A stretch of 8,435 bases of DNA from Nocardiopsaceae bacterium (GTDB lineage: Bacteria; Actinomycetota; Actinomycetes; Streptosporangiales; Streptosporangiaceae): the NCBI GenBank assembly GCA_031254715.1, contig JAIRTY010000574.1:1-8435 (forward strand). The letters are read 5' to 3'. The translations under genes and the position numbers were made by a program. Within the stretch, counting starts at the first letter, position 1. Every line of letters starts with the position of its first letter. Positions 1 through 5,251 of this stretch are shown here, in pieces. The notes below the pieces were generated by a model. The model was not told the DNA's origin. It did no database searches and saw only the letters and a list, made by a program, of their open reading frames with translations.

Positions 1-623
1 GACGGGCACGCTCGACGTAGCGCTCGAGCAGGACCGCCGGCCCGCCGAAGAACCGTTCCGCGCGGCTCCGGGCGGTCTCGAACGAGGCCCGCAGCTCGTC
101 CGGGCCTGCCGCCGCGCTCATGCCGATGCCGCCGCCGCCCGCCGCTGCCTTCACCATGACCGGGTAGCCGATCCGGTCAGCCTCGGCCAGCGCGGTGCCC
201 TCGTCGGTCACCGGCTCCCGGGTTCCGGCCGCCACCGGCACCCCCGCCTGCTCCATCAGGTTGCGGGCGCTGATCTTGTCGCCCATCTGCGCCATCGCCT
301 CCGGCGGCGGCCCCACCCAGGTAAGGCCGACGGCGATGACCTGCCGGGCGAACCCGGCGTTCTCCGACAAGAACCCGTAGCCCGGGTGGACCGCCGCCGC
401 GGCGGTCTTACCGGCCGCGGCCAGCAGCGCCTGCGCATCCAGGTAGCTGCGGGCCGGCTGGGGCGGGCCGATCAGCACCGCCTCGTCGGCCTCGGCCACG
501 TGCGGCAGGTCCGCGTCGGCCTCCGAGTACACGGCGACCGACCGGATGCCCAGGCGGCGGGCGGTGGCGATGATCCGGCGGGCGATCTCCCCCCGGTTTG
601 GCGACCAGCACCGACTCAAGCAC
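1..623 (-). CDS. Biotin carboxylase, N-terminal part, frameshifted near the start (partial)
   Basis: N-terminal biotin-carboxylase and ATP-grasp region of an acyl-CoA carboxylase alpha chain, which carboxylates biotin on a carrier domain using ATP and bicarbonate. Visible in the main frame: EIARRIIATARRLGI, the HPGYGFLSEN signature, VGPPPEAMAQMGDK and the glycine-rich ATP loop KAAAGGGGIGM. The gene leaves the window at base 1 after LLERYVERARP. The family start is VLVANRGEIARRI. Here the natural start, GTG at 621-623, reads VLESVLVAK and then shifts frame, because the T run at 597-599 is one base too long. Removing one T restores VLVANRGEIARRI exactly. Without that correction, the main frame could start only at a TTG at 617-619 (SRCWSPNRGEIARR), which has no visible ribosome site. 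This is either a sequencing error or a damaged gene. The family call is secure; the substrate (acetyl-, propionyl- or other CoA) is unknown because the carrier half is outside. Confidence 0.88.
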
Positions 624-645
624 CCGGGCAGCCTACCGGCACGCG

Positions 646-720
646 GGCGGCCCGGCGGCGCACGACCCGGCGACGCGCGACCCGGCGGCGCACGGCCCGG
701 CGGCGCGCGATCCGGCGGCG
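646..720. repeat. 15-bp GC-rich tandem repeat, five units
   Basis: Five imperfect head-to-tail 15-base units fill the gap between the HD-domain gene stop (736) and the biotin carboxylase start (623). On the plus strand the units are approximately CACGACCCGGCGGCG, starting at 646, 661, 676, 691 and 706; the first is the most divergent and the others differ at one to three positions. The unit length is a multiple of three, but no gene is recognised on it. It is probably a slippage-generated intergenic expansion; a role in transcript stability or termination is possible but not shown. Confidence 0.7.
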
Positions 721-735
721 CGGCGGCTGGCGGCG

Positions 736-2016
736 CTACCGGCGGACGACGGCGCGGCGGCTGGCGGCCTTGCTCAGCGCCTCCACCACGCCCGGGTCAT
801 ACTCCGCCGAGTCGAGCCGGAGCCGTTCCAGCGCGGCGGCGGTGCGGTCCCGGTCCACCGAGGCGCCCACCAGGTCGTCGAACGCGTTGGCGGCCCGGAT
901 GATGCGGCTGCTGACCGGCGCCTCGCCGTCCGGCCCGCGCCAGGGCATGCTCTGGCAGCGGACGATCTCGGCCACCCGGTCGAGCACCCCCGCCTGCTGG
1001 ATGACGCCCGCCCCCAGCTCGGCGATGCTGGCCTGGTCGGCGGGCGAGACCAGCACGGTGGCGCCGCCGGGAATCGGATCGCGCAGCGAGAGCTGCCCGA
1101 TGTCGTGCATCAGCGCCGCGTACTCGAGCTCCAGCAGGTCGTTCTCGCTCATGCCGAGCTCACGGCCGACCGCGACCGACAGCTGGCTGACCCGGTGCGA
1201 GTGGCCGTCCTCCACATACCCGCCGACCTCGGTGACCCGCGCCAGCGCGCGGACGGTCTGCAGATAGGTCGCCCGGATCCCGGCGTAGCGGCGGAACGCC
1301 GCGTGCGTCACCAGCAGCGGGGCGATGAACACGGCCAGCGCCACCAGCCCCATCACCTGCGCGGCGAAGGAGATCAGGATCGCCGACGCGCCCGCCGCGA
1401 CCTCCAGCGGCAGCTGGATGCGCATCTCGTCCCACAGCGTCACGCCGAACCTGGCCCGCAGCGCGTCGGCGCGGATCAGCGCCAGGGTCAGGCACTTCAC
1501 CAGCCATCCCAGAGCGACCAGGGCGGTCATCGCGGCCAGCGCGAACCACCACTGGTGCTGCGGCTCACCGGTGGCGGCCAGCGGCCGGAACACGACCGCC
1601 ACGCACGCCACCGCCAGCAGGCGGGACGCCATCCCGGCCACCCCCGGCGGGCGCCCGGCCGCCAGGTGAGGCAGTGCCCCGACCGTCATGCTGGCTGCGG
1701 TCACGACGATCACCTGCAGTGCCGACTGGGTCGCGGGCACCCCGCCCACGCTGGTCAGCAGCGAATACCCGAGCGCGCCGGCGATCGCGATCGGGGCGGC
1801 TTCCCGGTCGCCGGGCAGCGCCAGCCGGAGCAGCTCGCCCATGGCGATCAGCGCGCCGAACGCGAGCGCGGTGCGCGGCTGCACCAGGCCGGCCGTCGCC
1901 GTCTGCGCCACCGCGGCAACCACCAGCATGCCGGCGGCCGCTACCAGCAGCATCTCGCCCGACTCGGCCGCCTGCCACGAGGACCGCCGGGCCGGCCGCC
2001 GCACCGCGCCGCTCAT
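736..2016 (-). CDS. Membrane HD-domain protein with degenerate HD-GYP active site
   Basis: 426-residue protein. Residues about 22-245 are strongly hydrophobic, with several predicted membrane segments; a cytoplasmic HD domain covers about 250-420. Retained motifs are GHSHR (271-275) and the HD pair in MHDIG (H304, D305). The features defining HD-GYP enzymes are gone: the HHxxxDGxGYP motif is replaced by CQSMPWRGPDGE (354-365), and the metal-binding D of the VADAFD motif is N377 in AANAFDDL. Loss of metal ligands makes phosphodiesterase activity doubtful; a regulatory or scaffold role is inferred. It follows the intact HD-GYP gene by 11 bases, so it is almost certainly co-transcribed, and it has the same membrane-plus-HD layout. 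The start is ATG 2014-2016, with AAGGAG at 2023-2028 six bases upstream. A TTG at 2029-2031 overlapping the previous stop is possible but would not use that ribosome site. Confidence 0.85.
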   Translation of the reverse strand: MSGAVRRPARRSSWQAAESGEMLLVAAAGMLVVAAVAQTATAGLVQPRTALAFGALIAMGELLRLALPGDREAAPIAIAGALGYSLLTSVGGVPATQSALQVIVVTAASMTVGALPHLAAGRPPGVAGMASRLLAVACVAVVFRPLAATGEPQHQWWFALAAMTALVALGWLVKCLTLALIRADALRARFGVTLWDEMRIQLPLEVAAGASAILISFAAQVMGLVALAVFIAPLLVTHAAFRRYAGIRATYLQTVRALARVTEVGGYVEDGHSHRVSQLSVAVGRELGMSENDLLELEYAALMHDIGQLSLRDPIPGGATVLVSPADQASIAELGAGVIQQAGVLDRVAEIVRCQSMPWRGPDGEAPVSSRIIRAANAFDDLVGASVDRDRTAAALERLRLDSAEYDPGVVEALSKAASRRAVVRR

Positions 2017-2027
2017 CCCTTGCTCCT

Positions 2028-3386
2028 TCAACGGCTGTCAACGACACGCAGCGGCGTGGTCGGGTCATCGTGGTCTTGCACGGAAATGGCGTCACCGGCA
2101 TCCGGCGGGGCGGCGGCCGGCTGCGGCCATCCTTCCCGCTTCAGCGCCGCCACGAACGCGTCCACCAGCGCCGGGTCGAACTGCGGCCCTGACCACCGGC
2201 GGAGCTCGGACAGTGCTTCCGGGACGCTCCGCGCCCCCCGGTAGGACCGGTTGGACGTCATCGAGTCGAACGCGTCGGCGACCGCGATGACCCTGGCGAA
2301 CTCGGGGATCTCGTCCCCCACCAGGCCCAGCGGGTAGCCACGGCCATCCATCCGCTCGTGATGGTGCATGATGCCGGCCAGCGCCTCGTCCAGGAACCCG
2401 ATCTCACGGACGATCTCCAGGCCGCGCATGGGGTGCAGCTGGATCGCGGCGAACTCTTCCTCGGTGAGGGCGCCGTTCTTCTGCAGCACCTTGGTCGGCA
2501 CGCCGAGCTTCCCGACGTCGTGCAGCATGCCGGCGTATCTGATGGCGTCCACCCGCTCGGCCCGCATGCCGACTTCCCTGGCCAGCATGGCGGCCCCGCG
2601 GGACACCCGCTCGCTGTGGCCGCGGGTGTAGTAGTCCTTGGTCTCGACCGCCTGGCAGAGCGCCGCCATGGTGGCGGCGTAGGCGCGCTCCTGGGCGGCG
2701 AACTGGCCGATCGCCCAGCGCGCCACGAACAGCGGCACCAGCGCCAGGATCGCGCCCACCGGCCGCACGCCCACGCTCCACAGTGCCGCCATCAGCAGGC
2801 CGAGCGTCGCGTAGCAGACGTCGGAGAAAAACAGCAGCGGCAGGCTCAGGCCGATGCCCTTCGGGCTGCCGCCTGCCTGCCGGGCGAGCTTGAGCATCCC
2901 GCCCAGCAGGCCCAGGTTGACCAGCACATGGACCACAGCGGCGGCGGCGAACGGGCCGATGATCGCGGGGAACTCGGCCCGCCCTGGCGTCCCCACCCGG
3001 CCGCCGAGCGCGAGGTAGGTCTCGGCCGCGGCGTAGGCGCTGAGGGTGTACATGGCGGCGTTGAAGACCCGCTGACTGAACCGGACGCCGGTGCGAACGG
3101 TGATCAGCACGGAGGCGCCGACCACCGCGGCGCCGGCCGGGCCGATCAGCACCACCGCGGCGAGGCTGATCGCCGAGCTGGGGGACCAGGCGGACTGCCG
3201 GGAGGTGAGCGTGGTGGCCAGCGAGTCGCAGACCAGGAGCAGCACCGCCAGCGTGATCAGCGCCGTCAGCCAGTCGAGGTGGACGCCTGACCGGACGACC
3301 GGGATCAGCACCCGGACCAGCACGCAGACCGCGGCCAGCAAGACCGCGGTCATGTACACCCATGCGGGCCGCGACAGCCTACCCAA
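2028..3386 (-). CDS. Membrane-bound HD-GYP domain protein, predicted cyclic-di-GMP phosphodiesterase
   Basis: 452-residue protein with a hydrophobic multi-span N-terminal half (about 9-225), likely a membrane sensor, and an intact HD-GYP domain (about 235-415). Visible catalytic motifs: GHSER (256-260), LHDVGKLGVP with H289/D290, the HP of QLHP (318-319), HHHERMDGRGYP (341-352), GDEIP (358-361) and ARVIAVADAFDSMTSNR (364-380). This full set is what HD-GYP enzymes use to bind two or three metals and hydrolyse c-di-GMP to pGpG or GMP. The C-terminal 35 residues are a charged, proline-rich tail. The start is TTG at 3384-3386, chosen because GGAGG at 3394-3398 lies seven bases upstream; later GTG and ATG codons lack such a site. 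It heads a probable two-gene unit with the degenerate HD gene, which may extend into the biotin carboxylase. The signal sensed by the membrane part cannot be read from sequence. Confidence 0.92.
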   Translation of the reverse strand: MGRLSRPAWVYMTAVLLAAVCVLVRVLIPVVRSGVHLDWLTALITLAVLLLVCDSLATTLTSRQSAWSPSSAISLAAVVLIGPAGAAVVGASVLITVRTGVRFSQRVFNAAMYTLSAYAAAETYLALGGRVGTPGRAEFPAIIGPFAAAAVVHVLVNLGLLGGMLKLARQAGGSPKGIGLSLPLLFFSDVCYATLGLLMAALWSVGVRPVGAILALVPLFVARWAIGQFAAQERAYAATMAALCQAVETKDYYTRGHSERVSRGAAMLAREVGMRAERVDAIRYAGMLHDVGKLGVPTKVLQKNGALTEEEFAAIQLHPMRGLEIVREIGFLDEALAGIMHHHERMDGRGYPLGLVGDEIPEFARVIAVADAFDSMTSNRSYRGARSVPEALSELRRWSGPQFDPALVDAFVAALKREGWPQPAAAPPDAGDAISVQDHDDPTTPLRVVDSR

Positions 3387-3435
3387 CGGCTCCCCTCCGC
3401 AGTCCGGTCGTGCCCAGGATATGCATGCCGGCGGC

Positions 3436-3492
3436 CTATTCCCAGCTCACGCCGTTGCCATGACTGGCTTTGCAGGCGGCTGCCTGGTTCAT
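3436..3492 (-). CDS. Candidate 18-aa small ORF (possible leader peptide) upstream of HD-GYP gene
   Basis: ATG at 3490-3492 opens an 18-codon ORF ending in TAG at 3436-3438 and encoding MNQAAACKASHGNGVSWE. It is preceded by a purine tract with GGAGG at 3499-3503, six bases from the ATG, one of the best ribosome sites in the window. The stop lies about 50 bases before the HD-GYP start, so it could be a translated leader or an independent small protein. It has one Cys, one His and one Trp, and no membrane segment or recognisable family. I cannot assign a function. The ribosome site sits in the loop of an inverted repeat, which suggests possible translational control. Chance occurrence of so short an ORF is not excluded. 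Confidence 0.4.
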   Translation of the reverse strand: MNQAAACKASHGNGVSWE

Positions 3493-3493
3493 C

Positions 3494-3524
3494 GGTGACC
3501 TCCCCCTCCCCTCCCGGCGGTCAC
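3494..3524 (-). promoter_or_regulatory. Inverted repeat enclosing the small-ORF ribosome site, with G-rich loop
   Basis: On the minus strand GTGACC (3519-3524) can pair with GGTCAC (3495-3500), enclosing an 18-base loop containing G runs of 3, 4 and 5 separated by single A residues. The right arm abuts the ATG at 3492, and the ribosome site lies in the loop and at its edge. The structure could expose or hide the ribosome site, and the G runs could form a quadruplex. This is seen in sequence only; no known riboswitch or thermosensor family is recognised. Confidence 0.35.
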
Positions 3525-3561
3525 GGAGCGCGCTCACATACGCCCGCTCTACGCTTATGCC

Positions 3562-3576
3562 AGCACTCAGGGTAAC
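3562..3576 (-). promoter_or_regulatory. Candidate BldD box upstream of the HD-GYP operon
   Basis: The minus strand reads GTTACCCTGAGTGCT. Against the published Streptomyces BldD consensus nTnACnC(A/T)GnGTnAn it matches eight of nine fixed positions; the opposite strand also matches eight of nine. BldD is a developmental regulator whose DNA binding requires c-di-GMP, so a site before a c-di-GMP phosphodiesterase gene makes biological sense. The core is also a perfect AGGGT-A-ACCCT palindrome (3569-3579). Such short matches do occur by chance, and the presence of BldD in this organism is assumed, not shown. Confidence 0.4.
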
Positions 3577-3706
3577 CCTAACGGCCCGCCCCGGGGCAGT
3601 ACCGACGATCCGTTATCAGCAATTAGTTAAATGCCACGTACAGATGGTAACGAACGGTAGCGGTGCGCGCGACTGTCGTTCCTGGAGCGCGGGCCCTGCG
3701 GACGGG

Positions 3707-3720
3707 CCGGGCGTGCCCGG
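3707..3720 (-). terminator. Possible terminator hairpin of the sigR-rsrA transcript
   Basis: CCGGGC-GT-GCCCGG forms a perfect inverted repeat about 70-85 bases beyond the rsrA stop, with more G/C pairing possible on the flanks through a bulge. There is no U tract, which is common for actinobacterial hairpin terminators. It could instead be a protein-binding palindrome. Confidence 0.3.
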
Positions 3721-3791
3721 GGCCTGCGGGGGCGGCGGACGGCACGCGGCGCGGCGGGAGTACTGCCGGGAGCGCTGACGCCGGGGCGCCC

Positions 3792-4076
3792 TTATTCGGC
3801 GCTGATCTCGTCGGCTTCCATGGTGACGCGGATCTCCTGGATGCGGGCCATCACCTTGGCCCGCAGCTGGACCGGCACCGCGTCATATCCGCAGTACTTG
3901 TGCACCAGCTGCTTGATGATCTCTTCCAGGCCATACTCGCGCAGGCAGGGGCCGCATTCGTCGAGATGCTGGCGGATCTTGGCGTACCCGGGATCGTCGA
4001 TTTCCCCATCCAGGTAGGAATAGACCTGCTCCAGTACCTCGCTACACGGCGTTTCATGAGGCTTCCCGCAGCTCAT
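3792..4076 (-). CDS. rsrA: RsrA-type mycothiol-system zinc anti-sigma factor
   Basis: 94-residue ZAS-family anti-sigma factor. It binds SigR under reducing conditions and releases it when thiol oxidation forms a disulfide and ejects zinc. The zinc motif is HLDECGPC, giving H37, C41 and C44; C11 also falls at the position known to act in Streptomyces coelicolor RsrA. C3 and C62 are present too, while the neighbouring C61 of the Streptomyces protein is tyrosine (Y61) here. The N-terminal half is predicted helical (CSEVLEQVYSYLDGEIDDP), typical of the sigma-binding fold. Its ATG at 4074-4076 overlaps the sigR stop in an ATGA arrangement, with GGAGG at 4084-4088 seven bases upstream, so the two proteins are probably made in a coupled ratio. 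The same unit carries the SigR promoter, giving feedback control. Confidence is high from motif, size and partner gene. Confidence 0.96.
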   Translation of the reverse strand: MSCGKPHETPCSEVLEQVYSYLDGEIDDPGYAKIRQHLDECGPCLREYGLEEIIKQLVHKYCGYDAVPVQLRAKVMARIQEIRVTMEADEISAE

Positions 4077-4723
4077 GGCGTGTCCTCCCCGGCCCCGTTC
4101 CCGGTCCCCGCGGTATCAGGACCCGTCACCGACGCCCGCGCGAGCCCCCGGTCGGTGGCGTAGTCCTGGAGCATGTCCCGGAGCTGCCGGCGACCACGGT
4201 GCAGGCGGGACATGACGGTGCCGATCGGCGTGCCCATGATGTCGGCGATTTCCTTGTAGGCGAAGCCCTCAACGTCGGCCAGGTAGACGGCGATCCGGAA
4301 CTCCTCAGGCAGCCCCTGCAGCGCCCGCTTGACGTCGGAGTCGGGCAGCCGTTCCAGCGCCTCGGCCTCGGCCGACTTCAGCCCCGCTGAGGTGTGCGAC
4401 GCCGCCCGGGCCAGCTGCCAGTCCTCCACGTCCTCCGCGCCGGAGCGCTGCGGCTCGCGCTGCCGCTTGCGGTAGGAGTTGATGAACGTGTTGGTCAGGA
4501 TCCGGAACAGCCAGGCCTTCAGGTTGGTACCGGGCTGGAACTGGTGGAAGGACGCGTACGCCTTGGCGAACGTCTCCTGGACCAGGTCCTCGGCGTCGGC
4601 GGCGTTGCGCGTCATCCGCATCGCCGCCGAGTAGAGCTGATCCAGGTACGGCAGCACTTCGTCCTCGAAGCGCCGGCTGCGCTGCTCCAGTGTCTCAGCT
4701 ACCGGACCCACCTCCTCAGGCAC
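4073..4723 (-). CDS. sigR: ECF RNA polymerase sigma factor SigR (SigH), thiol-oxidative stress
   Basis: 216-residue form of the ECF12-type sigma factor that directs RNA polymerase to GGAAT/GTT promoters of thioredoxin, mycothiol and protein quality-control genes. Region 2 covers about residues 24-93: RMTRNAADAEDLVQETFAKAY, then TNLKAWLFRILTNTFINSYRKRQREPQR. Region 4 covers about 131-184: LPEEFRIAVYLADVEGFAYKEIADI, then GTPIGTVMSRLHRGRRQL. Both closely resemble remembered Streptomyces SigR. The start is GTG at 4721-4723 with GGAG at 4729-4732 five bases upstream, giving about the family's usual length (227 in S. coelicolor). The frame stays open to a second GTG at 4835-4837, adding 38 low-complexity residues; that codon lies at the predicted start of the SigR-promoter transcript, suggesting a longer leaderless isoform. 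The stop overlaps rsrA. Function is secure; the choice of start is moderate. Confidence 0.96.
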   Translation of the reverse strand: MPEEVGPVAETLEQRSRRFEDEVLPYLDQLYSAAMRMTRNAADAEDLVQETFAKAYASFHQFQPGTNLKAWLFRILTNTFINSYRKRQREPQRSGAEDVEDWQLARAASHTSAGLKSAEAEALERLPDSDVKRALQGLPEEFRIAVYLADVEGFAYKEIADIMGTPIGTVMSRLHRGRRQLRDMLQDYATDRGLARASVTGPDTAGTGNGAGEDTP

Positions 4724-4846
4724 TCCCGCTCCGCGGGCGCCTCCGTCTGGGCCGGAGAATACCTTCCCCGTCCAGCCGGCGCTGCTAGCGGGCACCGCGG
4801 CAGGACCCTCCACTGGTGGGTAGCTGGCAACGAACACGACCGGTGC

Positions 4847-4872
4847 AACAGGCCCCGGGCCAGGATCATTCC
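4847..4872 (-). promoter_or_regulatory. SigR-dependent autoregulatory promoter of sigR-rsrA
   Basis: On the minus strand, GGAAT (4868-4872) is followed after exactly 18 bases by GTT (4847-4849). This matches the SigR/SigH promoter consensus (GGAAT, 18-19 bases, GTT). It points toward sigR and predicts transcription starting near 4837-4840. In S. coelicolor, sigR is transcribed from its own SigR-dependent promoter as well as a housekeeping one, so position and sequence agree. A housekeeping promoter must also exist but was not identified. Confidence 0.8.
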
Positions 4873-5251
4873 GCCACCGGCGGGGTTGCGGTCACCTTCG
4901 CGCCTGCTTGCCGCATTGTGGCATTCTTCCCCCACTGCGGGCGGGGATGCGCCGGGTTCGCCGGCGGCTGGCAGCGGGGCCGGCCCGGCGTCCAATTGAC
5001 GGACATTCCCGGCATAAGCGTGGGAAGCTGCCAGGCCGGGTCCCGGCCCGGCAGCGGGTAGCCCTGGTACTTGCCGGCAGCCGGTGAGGAGCCGGTGGCG
5101 GCGGGGAACATTAGCCGTAAGGGTCGCGTGAAGCCGGCAAACCCGACAGCGACTGTGCCCGCGCCGCACCGGGCGGGGCAGGCATAGGAGCGCCCGGTCA
5201 CGGGCGGGCTGCCGCGCCCGGGACCCGTGACCGGCGGCGGATGGAGTCGAA
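4873..5251. other. Divergent intergenic region between sigR and methyltransferase-like gene
   Basis: No secure gene is present. The minus-strand frame 4866-5111 (ATG at 5109-5111, 81 codons, ending just inside the SigR promoter) has fairly GC-rich third positions, by eye about 84 per cent. It lacks a ribosome site and any recognisable domain, so it is noted only as a weak candidate. The plus-strand end carries a strong hairpin at 5194-5234. A housekeeping sigR promoter is expected in this stretch but no convincing pair was found; GGGAAT near 5005-5010 on the minus strand lacks a GTT at the right distance. Confidence 0.5.
5194..5234 (+). promoter_or_regulatory. Long imperfect hairpin / inverted repeat just before the methyltransferase-like gene
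   Basis: CCGGTCACGGG (5194-5204) and CCCGTGACCGG (5224-5234) are perfect 11-base complements. Inside them CGGGC (5205-5209) pairs with GCCCG (5216-5220) around a six-base loop, leaving a three-base bulge at 5221-5223. The result is a roughly 16-bp stem ending 17 bases before the GTG start and immediately upstream of its GGAG ribosome site. It could be a 5'-leader attenuator, an mRNA stabiliser or a dyad operator. No known RNA family is recognised. Confidence 0.55.

Larger units (their letters stand above)
3387..3791. other. Roughly 400-bp intergenic region between rsrA and the HD-GYP gene
   Basis: No conventional gene is supported here. In minus-strand order it holds: a GGGCGCCC palindrome (3784-3791) directly after the rsrA stop; a CCGGGC/GCCCGG hairpin (3707-3720) that could end the sigR-rsrA transcript; a patch at 3611-3650 with only 15 G/C of 40 bases, which stands out and is the best place for a promoter, although no confident -35/-10 pair was found; a BldD-like palindrome (3562-3576); and an 18-codon ORF (3436-3492). 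The plus-strand ORF through 3470-3778 has no ribosome site or recognisable domain and was not called. Confidence 0.6.

Noticed and set aside
646..720. CRISPR array
   Set aside because: Units are contiguous 15-bp tandem copies without unique spacers.
598..2244. Long plus-strand open frame (548 codons) opposite the HD-domain genes
   Set aside because: It lies antisense to a gene with clear membrane and HD motifs, has Arg/His/Gln-rich composition typical of a reverse-frame shadow in GC-rich DNA, and has no ribosome site or domain.
2358..3290. Plus-strand 310-codon frame opposite the HD-GYP gene
   Set aside because: Antisense shadow of a gene with every HD-GYP motif; Gly/His/Gln-rich with no recognisable domain.
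3378..3425. Second tiny minus-strand ORF (MHILGTTGLRRGAVG) overlapping the HD-GYP start
   Set aside because: No ribosome site before its ATG and it overlaps the ribosome site and start of the HD-GYP gene; most likely chance.
3470..3778. Plus-strand 102-codon frame in the rsrA to HD-GYP gap
   Set aside because: No ribosome site, no domain, low-complexity GC-rich tail; the minus strand carries the more convincing signals.
4987..5010. Second SigR-type promoter (GGGAAT on the minus strand near 5005-5010)
   Set aside because: No GTT occurs 18-19 bases downstream, so the -10 half is missing.
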